Shown: positions 1 to 9,886, counted from the stretch's first letter. The stretch: DNA of 64,000 nt from Mycobacterium gastri (GCF_002102175.1 NZ_LQOX01000055.1:174131-238130); one strand, 5' to 3'. Translations and numbers: made by a program. Notes: generated by a model not told the origin, from the letters alone.

Positions 1-3000
1 CTCGTACAGCTCGAGCACCACCGCCCCGGCATCCCACTTGGCCCGATAGGGGACGTGGGCCGCGTCGGACAGCTTGCGCAGCGTCGCCAAGTTCGTGTCG
101 GTGTCGACGAGTTCACCGAGGGCTTCGGAAACCGCGTCGTGCACCGTCTTGACCGGCCAGACTCCGGAGATGTCGACCGGCTGCAAGCCGTCGCTGGTGG
201 GCCGCATCGCGATGGGCGCACCGTTGGCGGCCTGGGCGGCGTTTTGGATGAGCTCGCGACAGCTGTCCAGCCACACCAGGTAGTCGGCATGTGCTTGATA
301 CGCCTCGAGCAAAGTGAACTCAGGATTGTGACTGAAGTCGACGCCCTCGTTCCGAAAGGCCCGGCCCAGTTCGAATACGCGTTCCACGCCGCCGACGCAC
401 AGCCGCTTGAGGTATAGCTCCGGCGCTATGCGCAGGAACAGGTCCATCGAATAGCTGTTGATGTGCGTGACGAACGGTCTGGCGGCTGCTCCGCCGTGCA
501 CCTGCTGCAGGACGGGAGTCTCGACTTCGATGAAGCCCTTGGCGAAGAGTGTGTCCCGGACGGAGCGCAGTACCAAGCTGCGTGCGGTGAGCAGGGCACG
601 GGATTCGGCATTGACCGCCAGGTCGACATAGCGGGTGCGCACCCGGGCCTCGGGATCGGTCAACCCCTTCCACTTGTTCGGCAAGGGCCGCAGGCATTTA
701 CCGATAAGGCGCCAGCTGGACACGATCAGCGACCTGGTTCCCCGTTTGCTCGAGCCCATATGCCCCGTCATCTCCACCAGGTCGCCGAGGTCGATGGTGG
801 CGTTGAAATCCGCGGCGCGGCCTAGCTGCAGGCAGGAATTATCGAGCAGCACTTGCATTTCACCGGTCCAGTCGCGTAGGTGCGCGAACAACACACCGCC
901 GTAATGGCGCACCCGCAGTATGCGTCCGGACACCGACAACGTGGCCTTGTCGTCCGCGTTCATCGCCTGTGCGACTGTGTGACTGGGCGGACATCCTACC
1001 GGATAGGCATCAATGCCGTTGCGCCGCAAGGTTTTTAATTTGTTCAGTCGAACGCGGACCTGCTCGGGCAGGCGACGGCCAACTTCGTCGTCGGTGAGGT
1101 CCACCTGTTGTAGCTCGGTGATATCCGGCGCCGAGCCGTCGTGATGCAACAGCCCGCTGGCTGCCAGCCGTTCCGGCACCGCAGGGTGGTGGCCGGTGTG
1201 CGCCTTGTTGCGCCGGGTGAACGGCAATACCAGGAAGCCCTCGGCGATGACCGAGGCGACACCCACCTTGGGTATCAATCGTGCGTCCTCGTAACAGGCG
1301 TAGCGGGGCACCCATTCGGGCTGGTACTTCTGGTTGGACCGGTAGAGCGTTTCGATCTGCCACCACCGGGAGAAGAAGATCAGCAGCCACCGCCACAGCC
1401 GGGCAACGGGGCCGGCTCCCAGCTGCGCGCCCTGCTCGAAGGCGGACCGAAACATCGCGAAGTTCAGCGAGATACGGCTGAGGCCAAGGCTTTCAGCGTG
1501 CAGCGCAAGCTCGCTGACCATGAGTTCGATGGTGCCGTTAGGCGATTCCGGAGAGCGACGCATCAAGTCCAGGGAGACGCCGGTGGTGCCCCACGGCACC
1601 AGCGACAGCATGGCCACCACCCGGTTGTCCGGGTCCAGCGCCTCGACCAGCAGACAGTCGGAGTCCGCCGGGTCGCCGAGGCGGCCCAGCGCCATCGAGA
1701 AGCCACGTTCGGTTTCGGTGTCGCGCCAGGCATCAGCACGCGCGATGGTCTGCTCCATTTCCGCCGCGGAAATGTCGCGGTGTCGGCGGATTCGCACCGT
1801 CAGCCCGGCTCTGCGCGCCCGGGTGACGGCCTGGCGCACGCCGCGCATCTCCGGGCCGGACAACTTGAAGTCGGCCGGTCGCAGAATCGCCTCGTCACCC
1901 AGCTCCAGCGCATTCAGGCCCGCTTCGCGATATGTCTGAGCCCCTTGGGAACTGGCGCCCATGACACCGGGGGACCAGCCGTAGGTCTGGCACAGCCGTA
2001 GCCATGCGTCCACGGCTTGCGGCCAAGCCCGGGGGTCGCCCACCGGGTCGCCGCTGGCCAGACAGACTCCGATCTCGACGCGGTAAGTGACGGCGGCGCG
2101 GCCACTGGGTGCGAATACCACCGACTTGTCGCGGCGAGTGGCGAAGTAGCCCAGTGAGTCGCTGTTGCCGTACAACTCGAGTAGTCCGCGGATGGCCGAC
2201 TCGTCTTCTCCGGTCAGTGCGTTGTCGGCGCGTTGCGACTGGAACAGCACGATGGTGGTCGCGATCAGGGCGAAAGCCCCGAACAAGCCGAAGATGGCGT
2301 TGAGGAAGACGTGCGGCCGCCCGGTGAACAGGTCGGGATCGGCGAGTGCGAACCCGATCACCCGGTTGGCCACATAGGGTAGCCGGTCTTGCGGCGCAAG
2401 CGATCCGGGGAACAGTTCCACTAAGCCCCAGGAAATCAGGATTCCGATGGCTCCACCGGCTGACAGCACGGCGGCCGCCTTGAACAATGCGCCCCTGCGC
2501 ACCTTGGCCCAGAACTCGCGATAACCCAGTACCAGCACCACAATCGCGACCACGTGGACCGCGAAACCGAGGTTCTCACCGAAGTTCTCGGCTGCGGTGT
2601 TGCCGCCGGCGGCGATGTCGGCGGCGTTCAAGAAGGCGGCAAGCACCATGTTTCCCAGCAACAGCAACCAGGCAATTCGTTTGCGTGCCGTCAGCGCTGC
2701 GGCCAGCAAGGCCAGCACGAACGACCATGCGAAGCTGGTGTCGGGGAAGTTGAACAGGTAGCTGTTGATGAACTCCCGTGGAACCTTGATGATCCAGCGA
2801 ATCAGCGGCGACATGCTCGCCAGCAGCGACAGCGTCGCGATGACTCCGACGGTCCAGCCTGCTGCCGCGGGAACCCAGTGATACCGGGAGACGGGCCTGC
2901 TCTCCATCGAGCGAGGCTTTGCGATGGTCACAAATCGCGAGGATATTCCCTCAAACCGGGAAAATCTTGGCGACCCGGTGCTGGATTGCGCCAGCTCAGC

Positions 3001-3075
3001 GCGCTTGGGCTGGCGCGCCGGCCGGCTCGCTGCCCAGGGGACGGGTCTTGGCTGTAGACTGGCTGCCGCGACCAT
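1..3075 (-). CDS. lysX: Bifunctional lysyl-tRNA synthetase / phosphatidylglycerol lysyltransferase LysX (3' end missing)
   Basis: LysX makes Lys-tRNA(Lys) and transfers lysine to membrane phosphatidylglycerol, giving lysyl-PG that protects against cationic peptides. The minus-strand frame is open from about 3075 to the left edge without a stop, so the C-terminal part of the synthetase core is outside the window. In order it shows a hydrophobic N-terminal multi-pass membrane region (about 2900-2200), an MprF-type DUF2156 lysyltransferase domain (about 2200-1200), an OB anticodon-binding domain starting near 1050, and a class II LysRS core that includes a [14 protein letters not shown] stretch near 520 and runs off the edge at a [12 protein letters not shown] segment. 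Similarity to Rv1640c is strong from memory. The start is uncertain. ATG at 3075 gives the longest frame, and the residues between 3060 and 2930 still resemble the M. tuberculosis N-terminus, but GTG at 2931 just before the TIAKPRS segment is an alternative. It is divergent from infC. Confidence 0.93.
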   Translation of the reverse strand, partial: MVAAASLQPRPVPWAASRPARQPKRAELAQSSTGSPRFSRFEGISSRFVTIAKPRSMESRPVSRYHWVPAAAGWTVGVIATLSLLASMSPLIRWIIKVPREFINSYLFNFPDTSFAWSFVLALLAAALTARKRIAWLLLLGNMVLAAFLNAADIAAGGNTAAENFGENLGFAVHVVAIVVLVLGYREFWAKVRRGALFKAAAVLSAGGAIGILISWGLVELFPGSLAPQDRLPYVANRVIGFALADPDLFTGRPHVFLNAIFGLFGAFALIATTIVLFQSQRADNALTGEDESAIRGLLELYGNSDSLGYFATRRDKSVVFAPSGRAAVTYRVEIGVCLASGDPVGDPRAWPQAVDAWLRLCQTYGWSPGVMGASSQGAQTYREAGLNALELGDEAILRPADFKLSGPEMRGVRQAVTRARRAGLTVRIRRHRDISAAEMEQTIARADAWRDTETERGFSMALGRLGDPADSDCLLVEALDPDNRVVAMLSLVPWGTTGVSLDLMRRSPESPNGTIELMVSELALHAESLGLSRISLNFAMFRSAFEQGAQLGAGPVARLWRWLLIFFSRWWQIETLYRSNQKYQPEWVPRYACYEDARLIPKVGVASVIAEGFLVLPFTRRNKAHTGHHPAVPERLAASGLLHHDGSAPDITELQQVDLTDDEVGRRLPEQVRVRLNKLKTLRRNGIDAYPVGCPPSHTVAQAMNADDKATLSVSGRILRVRHYGGVLFAHLRDWTGEMQVLLDNSCLQLGRAADFNATIDLGDLVEMTGHMGSSKRGTRSLIVSSWRLIGKCLRPLPNKWKGLTDPEARVRTRYVDLAVNAESRALLTARSLVLRSVRDTLFAKGFIEVETPVLQQVHGGAAARPFVTHINSYSMDLFLRIAPELYLKRLCVGGVERVFELGRAFRNEGVDFSHNPEFTLLEAYQAHADYLVWLDSCRELIQNAAQAANGAPIAMRPTSDGLQPVDISGVWPVKTVHDAVSEALGELVDTDTNLATLRKLSDAAHVPYRAKWDAGAVVLELYE
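3055..3060 (+). promoter_or_regulatory. Candidate -10 element for the infC operon
   Basis: TAGACT fits the mycobacterial SigA -10 pattern TANNNT and lies about 295 nt before the infC start. No convincing -35 is present 17 nt upstream. If real, the transcript would start near 3067 and carry a leader of almost 290 nt containing the hairpin at 3249-3272. The site also overlaps the 5' end of the divergent lysX frame. Confidence 0.3.
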
Positions 3076-3184
3076 CCCGGCGAAGGCCAGGAACAGTTAA
3101 GTGGAGTCCCACTCCCACCGCTAGCCACGAAACGGTGCAACGCCTTTTCAAGGCTGTGCGGTCCGGTCACAGGCGTTATTTGCA

Positions 3185-3259
3185 ATGCCTGTTCTGCGCA
3201 TGGCGCAGGCGGCTGGAGTTGTCTCAAGCCGCGATCGGTCGGCATTGGGCCCTGCTTAG
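3185..3259 (+). CDS. Possible 24-codon leader peptide upstream of infC
   Basis: An ATG at 3185 opens a 24-codon frame whose TAG stop (3257-3259) lies exactly in the four-base loop of the terminator-like hairpin at 3249-3272. A ribosome terminating here would cover the hairpin stem, which is the classical arrangement for coupling translation to transcription attenuation. No strong Shine-Dalgarno precedes the ATG, and the peptide has no obvious run of regulatory codons. The coincidence of stop and loop may be chance, so this is a low-confidence call based on position only. Confidence 0.22.
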   Translation: MPVLRMAQAAGVVSSRDRSALGPA

Positions 3260-3272
3260 GCAGGGCTTTTTT
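3249..3272 (+). terminator. Intrinsic-terminator-like attenuator in the infC leader
   Basis: A perfect 7-bp stem (GCCCTGC / GCAGGGC, 3249-3255 with 3260-3266) closes a TTAG loop and is followed directly by six T residues (3267-3272). Canonical hairpin-plus-U-tract terminators are uncommon in mycobacteria. This one sits about 80 nt before the infC start and well inside the likely leader, not after a gene. It could be the 3' end of a separate short transcript, but a conditional attenuator controlling infC-rpmI-rplT is the simplest reading. In other bacteria this operon is controlled by its own products through the leader. Confidence 0.65.
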
Positions 3273-3354
3273 GCTGATGGCTGGTGTATCCCACTGCTGT
3301 TTCCGGCCCTCCGGGCCCTGGCCGCAGCGGAAGAAAGCCAACAAGGGAGGCCAC

Positions 3355-3936
<582 letters not shown>

Positions 3937-3975
3937 CTCGCTAGCCCAACCAGAACCCACCAGGACTGAGGAAAA

Positions 3976-4170
3976 ATGCCCAAGGCCAAAACTCACAGCG
4001 GCGCCTCGAAGCGGTTCCGGCGCACCGGTACCGGAAAGATCGTCCGGCAGAAAGCCAACCGCCGGCATCTGCTCGAGCACAAACCGTCGACCCGAACCAG
4101 GCGCCTGGAAGGCCGTACGGCGGTGGCGGCCAACGACACCAAGCGGGTCAATTCGCTGTTGAACGGTTAG
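3976..4170 (+). CDS. rpmI: 50S ribosomal protein L35 (bL35)
   Basis: This 64-residue basic protein begins [20 protein letters not shown], the classical bL35 N-terminus, and has the expected length for the family. It is a small component of the large ribosomal subunit that contacts 23S rRNA. It follows infC by 39 nt and precedes rplT by 77 nt in the conserved infC-rpmI-rplT order. A GAGGAA-type Shine-Dalgarno sits just before the ATG. Nothing unusual is seen. Confidence 0.98.
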   Translation: MPKAKTHSGASKRFRRTGTGKIVRQKANRRHLLEHKPSTRTRRLEGRTAVAANDTKRVNSLLNG

Positions 4171-4247
4171 CCGGCGCCCCGTACGACCCGGCTGGCGCCG
4201 GTACCTGACCAAGCACGTCCGAGTCCGAACGAGAGTAGGAACAATCC

Positions 4248-4637
4248 ATGGCACGCGTAAAGCGGGCAGTCAACGCCCACAAGAAGCGGCGCTCCGTCCT
4301 GAAGGCCTCGAAAGGTTATCGGGGCCAGCGGTCGCGGCTCTACCGCAAAGCCAAAGAACAGCAGCTGCATTCGCTGAACTACGCCTACCGCGACCGTCGC
4401 GCGCGCAAGGGCGAGTTCCGGAAATTGTGGATCTCGCGGATCAACGCGGCGGCGCGTGCCAACGACATCACCTACAACCGGCTGATCCAAGGCCTGAAGG
4501 CCGCTGGTGTCGAGGTAGACCGCAAAAACCTCGCCGATATCGCGGTCACCGATCCGACGGCATTCACCGCGCTCGTGGAGGTGGCCCGGGCGGCCCTGCC
4601 CGAAGACGTCAACGCGCCCTCCGGAGAGGCCGCTTAG
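4248..4637 (+). CDS. rplT: 50S ribosomal protein L20 (bL20)
   Basis: bL20 binds 23S rRNA early in assembly of the 50S subunit, and in several bacteria also binds its own mRNA leader to repress the operon. The 129-residue product has the typical [15 protein letters not shown] start, a very basic N-terminal tail and the globular C-terminal part that ends in an acidic-alanine tail ([11 protein letters not shown]), as in mycobacterial orthologues. It lies third in infC-rpmI-rplT, 15 nt before tsnR. Whether it acts on the leader hairpin at 3249-3272 cannot be told from sequence. Confidence 0.98.
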   Translation: MARVKRAVNAHKKRRSVLKASKGYRGQRSRLYRKAKEQQLHSLNYAYRDRRARKGEFRKLWISRINAAARANDITYNRLIQGLKAAGVEVDRKNLADIAVTDPTAFTALVEVARAALPEDVNAPSGEAA

Positions 4638-4652
4638 GCGCACCGCGTTCCG

Positions 4653-5438
4653 GTGCTCACCGAACGCTCGGCCAGGGTTGCCGCCGCGGTCAAATTGCAT
4701 CGCCACGTCGGCCGCCGTCGTGCGAATCGCTTTCTCGCCGAAGGCCCCAACCTGGTCGAGGCCGCGTCGGCGCGCGGACTGGTGCGGGAGGTGTTTGTCA
4801 CCGAGGTCGCGGCGCAACGGCATGAGACCTGGTTGACCGCACATGACGCGCCAGTTCACCTGGTGACCGAACGTGCCGCAAAAGCCTTGTCCGACACGGT
4901 TACCCCAGCGGGACTCGTCGCGGTGTGTGACATGCCGACGACCCGCCTGGATGAGGTGCTGACCCGCTCACCGCGGCTGATCGCGACGGCCGTCGAGATC
5001 AGCGAGCCGGGTAACGCGGGCACACTGATCCGCATTGCCGACGCGATGGGGGCCGCGGCCGTGATTCTTGCCGGACACAGCGTCGACCCCTACAACGGCA
5101 AATGTTTGCGCGCGTCCGCGGGCAGCATCTTCAACATTCCCGTCGTCGCCGCAGCCGATCCGCACGCCGCCGTCGCGTCGTTGCGGGGTGCCGGGTTGCA
5201 GGTGCTGGCCAGCGCGGTGGACGGCGAGATGTCTCTCGGCGATGCCGATCAACTGCTGGGCATGCCGACGGCATGGCTGTTCGGCCCCGAATCACGCGGG
5301 CTATCCGCCGACATCGCCGGCGAGGCGGACCACCGGGTGCGCATCCCGATGTCCGGCGGAGCGGAGAGCCTGAACGTCGCCGCCGCCGCGGCTATTTGCC
5401 TGTACCAGAGCGCCCGGGCGCTCGGCTCCACTGACTAA
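4653..5438 (+). CDS. tsnR: SpoU-family (TrmH/TsnR-like) 2'-O-ribose RNA methyltransferase
   Basis: The 261-residue protein has an N-terminal substrate-binding region (HRHVGRRRANRFLAEGPNLVEAA) and a C-terminal SPOUT methyltransferase fold with the three SpoU motifs: EISEPGNAGTLIRIADAMGA, AWLFGPESRGLS and RIPMSGGAESLNVAAAAAI. These form the trefoil knot that binds S-adenosylmethionine and carries the catalytic arginine. The family methylates ribose 2'-OH in rRNA or tRNA. Rv1644 is annotated tsnR, but the exact target nucleotide is not predictable. GTG at 4653 is taken as start because it is the first start after rplT (15 nt). Location in a ribosomal-protein operon fits an rRNA target. It converges on the MpaB-like gene, with only 13 nt between the two stops. 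Confidence 0.9.
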   Translation: MLTERSARVAAAVKLHRHVGRRRANRFLAEGPNLVEAASARGLVREVFVTEVAAQRHETWLTAHDAPVHLVTERAAKALSDTVTPAGLVAVCDMPTTRLDEVLTRSPRLIATAVEISEPGNAGTLIRIADAMGAAAVILAGHSVDPYNGKCLRASAGSIFNIPVVAAADPHAAVASLRGAGLQVLASAVDGEMSLGDADQLLGMPTAWLFGPESRGLSADIAGEADHRVRIPMSGGAESLNVAAAAAICLYQSARALGSTD

Positions 5439-5451
5439 GCCTGACTAAGCC

Positions 5452-6510
5452 TTATGCGGCCCGAGCCGCCCGGCCCCGGGCAGGGCGCAGGCCGGCCAGC
5501 GAGAGTGTGGTGTGCACCAACGATCCCGCCCGCTCCATGATCAGTCGGGCGGGCTCGAGCGGGAACGGGACGAAACCCCGTGCGCGCGGTGGGAAGTAAT
5601 GCATTGGCAACCCGCGGCGGTCCCGTGGCGGAGCCATGAAGGCGGGCGCTTCGACTAGCGGGGCGTCACTTCGGGTCCGGCCCTCTTGCCGGCGGTAGGC
5701 GGCCAGCGCGCGGGGATGCAGTCTGATCTCGTCGGGCACTGCCAGGAACACCAGCTCGACCAGCTTGCCGAACAGGCGCAGCAACACCTCGTCGCCCGGG
5801 GTCCAATGCATTCCCGCCTTCTCCCGGACGGTCGGGTCGAACAAGCCGGCGGCGATCCAGCGCTGACCGGCAACCAGGGGCTTGAACATCTGGTCCCAGA
5901 CGGGCGTGGGCATGAGTACGAACTTCGGCTTGGGAATGCGCATGTGGAAGATGTCCCGCGTCGCCTGGTTGATCTCGAGTTCCTCACGGCAGACCCGGTC
6001 CCAGTACTCCTGAAAGTCTTCCCACGACTTGGGCACCGGCCGCATGCTCATGCCGTACATCCGGTACCACCGCACGTGCTCGTCGAACAGCTGGCGCTTT
6101 TCGGCCTCGGTCAAGCCTCCGCAGAAGTATTCGGCGACTTTGACGACGAGCATGAAGAACGTGGCATGTGCCCAGTAGAAGGTCTCCGGATTCAAGGCGT
6201 GATAGCGACGACCCTCGGCGTCGACTCCCTTGATCGTGTGGTGATAGCCCTTGATCTGCTCGCCGGTCCGGGGCGCCCGGTCGCCGTCGTAGACGACGCC
6301 CATGATGGGATACACCGACCGGGCCACCCGCTGCAGTGGTTCGCGCAGCAGGATCGAGTGCTCCGTGACGCCGGCGCCCAGTTCCGGATACATGTTCTGG
6401 ATCGCGCCGATCCACACGCCCATCATTCCGGTCCGCAGGTCACCGAAGTATTTCCAGGTCAGCGAATCGGGTCCGAGTGGCTCGACTGGTGTCGTCGATG
6501 TGGCAGTCAT
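5452..6510 (-). CDS. DUF2236 / MpaB-family oxygenase-like protein (Rv1645c-like)
   Basis: The product has about 352 residues and is typical of the DUF2236 or ER-bound oxygenase MpaB family, heme-containing proteins related to latex-clearing protein Lcp. Family hallmarks seen are an N-terminal acidic/aromatic stretch (WKYFGDLRTGMMGVW), GVTEHS followed by a helix with the first conserved histidine, the IKGYHHTIKG segment and the later PETFYWAHATFFM helix. The substrate is unknown. ATG at 6510 is preferred because GGAGG lies 5 nt upstream; a GTG at 6522 is in frame but has a poorer context. A perfect inverted repeat lies 42 nt upstream (6552-6567), consistent with control by a dimeric repressor. 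It converges on tsnR. Confidence 0.88.
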   Translation of the reverse strand: MTATSTTPVEPLGPDSLTWKYFGDLRTGMMGVWIGAIQNMYPELGAGVTEHSILLREPLQRVARSVYPIMGVVYDGDRAPRTGEQIKGYHHTIKGVDAEGRRYHALNPETFYWAHATFFMLVVKVAEYFCGGLTEAEKRQLFDEHVRWYRMYGMSMRPVPKSWEDFQEYWDRVCREELEINQATRDIFHMRIPKPKFVLMPTPVWDQMFKPLVAGQRWIAAGLFDPTVREKAGMHWTPGDEVLLRLFGKLVELVFLAVPDEIRLHPRALAAYRRQEGRTRSDAPLVEAPAFMAPPRDRRGLPMHYFPPRARGFVPFPLEPARLIMERAGSLVHTTLSLAGLRPARGRAARAA

Positions 6511-6551
6511 CGCGGCCTCCACGCGCTCGATGTGCGCTCACGATAATCGGT

Positions 6552-6567
6552 GACAACATACGTTGTC
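6552..6567. promoter_or_regulatory. 16-bp inverted repeat, candidate TetR-type operator
   Basis: GACAAC-ATAC-GTTGTC has perfect 6-bp arms around a 4-bp centre. It lies 42 bp upstream of the MpaB-like start codon, where an operator overlapping the promoter would be expected. No regulator gene is adjacent, so the binding protein is unknown. Confidence 0.45.
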
Positions 6568-6865
6568 TACGGTTTCGGCGACTGCCGCGGCGTGCTGTTA
6601 TCCCATGTCCATAGCGGCGTGGCGCCCGCGTGATCAGCTTGTTCGTCGCATGGGCGGGACACCGGGCCGACCGGCGCGAGGCGTTGCTCCCTGAACTGGC
6701 CCTGTTCGCCTCTCGGCACGGTATTTCCAGTTGCAGCGGCGATGCGGCGGGCGTTGCTGGAAGAGCCGAAAAGAGGCTAACCAAAAGGCGATTACCGGGA
6801 GTAGAGTTTCTTCCCTGGAGACTGCTCGGTGATTTTCTTCTTGAGTCAGGCAAGGAGGCCCGGCT
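6568..6865. other. Intergenic region between the MpaB-like gene and the PE gene
   Basis: About 300 bp with no convincing gene. Short frames are present but lack binding sites and family features. An AT-richer stretch near 6775-6835 probably holds the PE promoter. The AAGGAGG at 6852-6858 is the ribosome-binding site of the PE gene. Confidence 0.5.
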
Positions 6866-7981
6866 TTGTCGATTCTCAATGTGGTACCGGACTTTGTGAA
6901 CGCGGCGGCGGGAAATTTGGCGGAAATTGGTTCCGCGATGAGCGCGGCCAATGCGGCAGCGGCCCCGCCCACGACCGGACTGGTGGCCATGGCGGCAGAT
7001 CAGGTGTCGGCGGCTGTCACGGCGGAATTCGCGGCACATGCCCAGGACTATCAAGCCCTCAGCGCGAAAATGGCGGCGTTTCACGACCAGTTCGTCCGTA
7101 CCCTGAGCAATGGCGCGGGTGCGTACCTCGGCGCCGAGATCGCCAATGCCGAGCAGAATCTGCTGAACGCGGTGAATGGCCCCGCCCTGTCGTTGCTGGG
7201 CCGTCCGTTGCTGGGGACCGGCGCAGGTACTGATGCACGCGCCGCGACTGCCGCCAGTGCACAGAGCGCCGGCTGGAGTGTCGGTTCGGCGCTCAGCTCG
7301 GCCACCGGTGCTGAGGTCGCCGGAACGACGGCCATCGGTGCGACGGCCACTGGTGCGACGGCCACCGGTGTCACGGCCGCCGGTGCGACTGCCATCGGTG
7401 CGACGGCCACCGGTACGACGGCCACCGTTGCGACGGGCGGCGGCGCAATGGCGCCGCCGGCCGCGAGCACTCCCGTGAGTGTTCCGCTGCTGAATACGAC
7501 CACCCCGTTCGGTCCGGTGGCGCTCACCCTCAACGGGAGCCTGGACCTGACTACCTTTCAAGTCGCCTTCGACTCCGGCTCCATCGCATTACCCGCGCCG
7601 CTTGCGCTCGGCATTGATGCGTTGGGCCCGTATTACCTCGCGACGACCGCGCTACAAAATAGCGCCACAGCATTCGGCAACGCGCTATCAACCGGGAACC
7701 CCTTGGGGGCCGCCGGCGCACTATTTTTTGCTCCCGTCAACGCCGTAAACAGCTTCCTTTTCGGCCACGACACGATAACGCAGTCGATGGCGGCGCCAGC
7801 GGGGCTCGGTTACTCCGATGTGGCGTTCAGCGTTCCGGTTGGCGGGCTGCTGTCTCCGCTTCAGCCCTTCACGCTTACGCTCACGCCGACCAGCGGAACA
7901 CCCACGTCGATTGTCTTGGGCGGAACACGTGTCGGCGGCCTTGTTCCCGGCTTGTTCGGGTTGTTCTCCGGCTCCTACTAG
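6866..7981 (+). CDS. PE family protein with variable linker and PE C-terminal beta domain (PE17 position)
   Basis: PE proteins are exported by ESX systems to the mycobacterial surface. Residues 1-95 form a canonical PE domain: SILNVVPDFVNAAAGNLAEI, paired helices and the YxxxE secretion motif (YLGAE). It ends in the LSLLGRPLLG boundary segment. A low-complexity linker of seven TA-x-GA-like pentapeptides follows (7328-7432). The C-terminal 160 residues form a beta-rich domain ending VGGLVPGLF, and the frameshifted PE_PGRS at 13.7-15.4 kb shares a related ending (IGGIVPALL). The start is TTG at 6866, supported by AAGGAGG 7 nt upstream and by exact agreement with the PE N-terminus. The position between the DUF2236 gene and the cyclase matches PE17 (Rv1646), which is shorter. 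No PPE partner is adjacent. Confidence 0.92.
   Translation: MSILNVVPDFVNAAAGNLAEIGSAMSAANAAAAPPTTGLVAMAADQVSAAVTAEFAAHAQDYQALSAKMAAFHDQFVRTLSNGAGAYLGAEIANAEQNLLNAVNGPALSLLGRPLLGTGAGTDARAATAASAQSAGWSVGSALSSATGAEVAGTTAIGATATGATATGVTAAGATAIGATATGTTATVATGGGAMAPPAASTPVSVPLLNTTTPFGPVALTLNGSLDLTTFQVAFDSGSIALPAPLALGIDALGPYYLATTALQNSATAFGNALSTGNPLGAAGALFFAPVNAVNSFLFGHDTITQSMAAPAGLGYSDVAFSVPVGGLLSPLQPFTLTLTPTSGTPTSIVLGGTRVGGLVPGLFGLFSGSY
7328..7432 (+). repeat. 15-bp minisatellite in the PE linker (7 units)
   Basis: Seven in-frame 15-bp units, each close to ACGGCCAxCGGTGCG, encode pentapeptides of the type TAIGA, TATGA, TAAGA and TATVA. Because the unit is a multiple of three, copy-number change would lengthen or shorten the linker without frameshift. 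Confidence 0.9.
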
Positions 7982-8054
7982 GTCGTCGATTGTTAGGACG
8001 CCGGCAGCACGACTGTGATTGCCTGGCTCAGCCGAAACCACCTACCCTTGCGGG

Positions 8055-8966
8055 GTGGAGGTCGGGGCTGGCGATGGGGAGCCCGGCGTGCCCGACGAGA
8101 TTGCGACTGCGCTCGCGTCGTCTGCTTCGCGTCGGCGTTCTCCGGGGCAATGGCTGCGCTCCACCAACCGCAGCCCGGGCGTAGTGGCGTTCATCCGGCG
8201 GGCGCGACGGCTGCTGCCCGGCGATCCCGAATTCGGCGATCCGCTGTCCACCGCGGGTGATGGCGGTCCACGTGCCGCGGCACGGGCTGCCGGCCGGCTG
8301 CTGGGGGATCGTGATGCGGCCTCGCGTGAAGTCAGCCTGGGTGTGCTGCAACTGTGGCAGGCATTGACTGAGGCGGTTTCCCGCCGCCCGGTGAATCCCG
8401 AGGTGACGCTGGTCTTCACCGACCTGGTGGGTTTCTCGACCTGGTCGCTGGAAGCCGGTGATGATGCCACCTTGGCGCTGTTGCGCCAGGTGGCCCGGGC
8501 TGTCGAGCCCCCGCTGCTGGACGCCGGGGGCCACATCGTCAAACGGATGGGCGACGGCATCATGGCGGTGTTTCGCAATCCGGCTGTAGCCGTCCGTGCG
8601 GTGCTCGCCGCTCGGGAGGCGTTGAGCGCAGTCGAGGTGGCGGGCTACACGCCGCGGATGCGGGTCGGCATCCATACCGGCCGGCCGCAGCGACTGGCCG
8701 CTGACTGGCTCGGAGTCGACGTCAACATCGCCGCTCGCGTTATGGAACGCGCCACCAAAGGTGGCATCATGATATCGAGTCCCACCCTGGACTTGATCCC
8801 GCAAAGCGAGTTGGACGCATTGGGTGTCGTCGCCAAGCGGGCACGTCGGCCGATGTTTTCCAGCAAGCTCACCGGCATTCCACCGGACTTGGCGATTTAT
8901 CGCCTCAAACCTCATAAGGAGTTGCCAGCTTTTGGTGACACTGCCGAAACGGAACAGCAGGCATAG
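8055..8966 (+). CDS. Class III adenylate/guanylate cyclase (Rv1647-like)
   Basis: The enzyme makes cyclic nucleotide from NTP. The C-terminal half is a class III cyclase catalytic domain. It has both metal-binding aspartates (LVFTDLVGFSTWS and RMGDGIMAVF), a GIHTG turn, and the transition-state Asn and Arg in WLGVDVNIAARVMERA. The aspartate in GVDVN favours ATP over GTP. The N-terminal 120 residues are a soluble domain of unknown function with no membrane segment, so the protein is probably cytosolic. The start is uncertain: GTG at 8055 is chosen, while a TTG at 8019 in the same frame would add 12 residues, and neither has a strong ribosome-binding site. The next gene begins 9 nt after the stop, so the two are probably co-transcribed. 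Rv1647 of M. tuberculosis is known as a functional adenylate cyclase. Confidence 0.9.
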   Translation: MEVGAGDGEPGVPDEIATALASSASRRRSPGQWLRSTNRSPGVVAFIRRARRLLPGDPEFGDPLSTAGDGGPRAAARAAGRLLGDRDAASREVSLGVLQLWQALTEAVSRRPVNPEVTLVFTDLVGFSTWSLEAGDDATLALLRQVARAVEPPLLDAGGHIVKRMGDGIMAVFRNPAVAVRAVLAAREALSAVEVAGYTPRMRVGIHTGRPQRLAADWLGVDVNIAARVMERATKGGIMISSPTLDLIPQSELDALGVVAKRARRPMFSSKLTGIPPDLAIYRLKPHKELPAFGDTAETEQQA

Positions 8967-8975
8967 TAGATATCG

Positions 8976-9755
8976 ATGACTCACCGCATTTGGGGACTCT
9001 TGTACCGGCTGGGCCGGGTCCGGTTCACGGTCGGCTACCTGGCAGCTCTTGCCTCGGTCAGTGTCGCGGTCTTGATGCTCGGCCCGCATGCCCACGAGCG
9101 GGTCATTCGGCATGCCAGTACAAACCTGCACAACCTGGCACACGGGCGCCTGGGGACCCTGTGGAACAGCGCCTTCGTCATCGACGACGGGCCGCTCTAC
9201 TTCTGGCTGCCTTGCCTGGCGTGTCTGCTCGCGCTCGCCGAACTGCACCTGCACACCGGGCGGTTGACCCTCGCGTTCGTCGTCGGCCATCTCGGGGCCA
9301 CCTTGCTGGTGGCGGCCGCGTTGGCAGGCGCGGTCGAGTTCGGTTGGCTGCCGTGGTCGATCACCCGTGTCAGCGACGTCGGGATGAGCTACGGCGCGCT
9401 TGCGGTGGTCGGCGCGCTCACCGCGACGATCTCCCGTCGCTGGCGGCCGGCATGGATCGGCTGGTGGGCGTCGCTGGCTGTGGCGGCCGCGATCGCCGGC
9501 GGTGATTTCACCGACTCCGGCCACGCTATTTCGCTGTTGTTGGGCATGCTGGTGACCATGCGGTTCGATCGGCCGATTCGCTGGACGCCGGCACGGTATG
9601 CGTTGCTCATGGTCTCGTCCGGGTTCGGCTTTCTGCTGCTGGCTCACACCAGCTGGACATCGGTGAGCGGTTTTGCCGTGGGCGCGTTTGGCGCGGGCAT
9701 GGGCTACGGGTTTGCCCGCTGGAAGACCATGCGGGTCGCACCGGCTCAAGCATGA
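8976..9755 (+). CDS. Rhomboid-like polytopic membrane protein (Rv1648-like)
   Basis: The product has 259 residues with about six hydrophobic segments: RFTVGYLAALASVSVAVLML, a segment around LYFWLPCLACLLALAEL, and others to the C-terminus. The topology and the motifs NLHNLAHG, SDVGMSYGAL (a serine in a GxSx context) and DSGHAISLLLG (a histidine in a late helix) resemble actinobacterial rhomboid-like proteins. Proteolytic activity is therefore possible but not shown. It follows the cyclase by 9 nt. Downstream lies the pheST leader, on the same strand. Confidence 0.8.
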   Translation: MTHRIWGLLYRLGRVRFTVGYLAALASVSVAVLMLGPHAHERVIRHASTNLHNLAHGRLGTLWNSAFVIDDGPLYFWLPCLACLLALAELHLHTGRLTLAFVVGHLGATLLVAAALAGAVEFGWLPWSITRVSDVGMSYGALAVVGALTATISRRWRPAWIGWWASLAVAAAIAGGDFTDSGHAISLLLGMLVTMRFDRPIRWTPARYALLMVSSGFGFLLLAHTSWTSVSGFAVGAFGAGMGYGFARWKTMRVAPAQA

Positions 9756-9886
9756 CGCGCGGCTGGGCCGGCGGCCCGGCCACCCGGTGCGTTGCCCAGT
9801 GGGCATCACCAGAACTAGCCGATCGATGACTTATGATCGGCAGTTGCGTCATACCCGTGCCGTGAACCCACCCTGCGACGATGTGA

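Noticed and set aside
1141..2001. 286-codon plus-strand frame inside lysX
   Set aside because: Antisense shadow of the LysX lysyltransferase domain, with no domain features.
3271..3354. infC starting at ATG 3271 (28 extra residues)
   Set aside because: The extension lies directly after the terminator, has no binding site and is not part of the IF-3 family. ATC 3355 has a perfect Shine-Dalgarno.
6630..6899. 89-codon frame upstream of the PE gene
   Set aside because: It overlaps the PE ribosome-binding site and start, and has no family similarity or start signal.
8028..9809. 593-codon minus-strand frame over the cyclase and rhomboid-like genes
   Set aside because: Antisense shadow. The two plus-strand genes have clear domain motifs.
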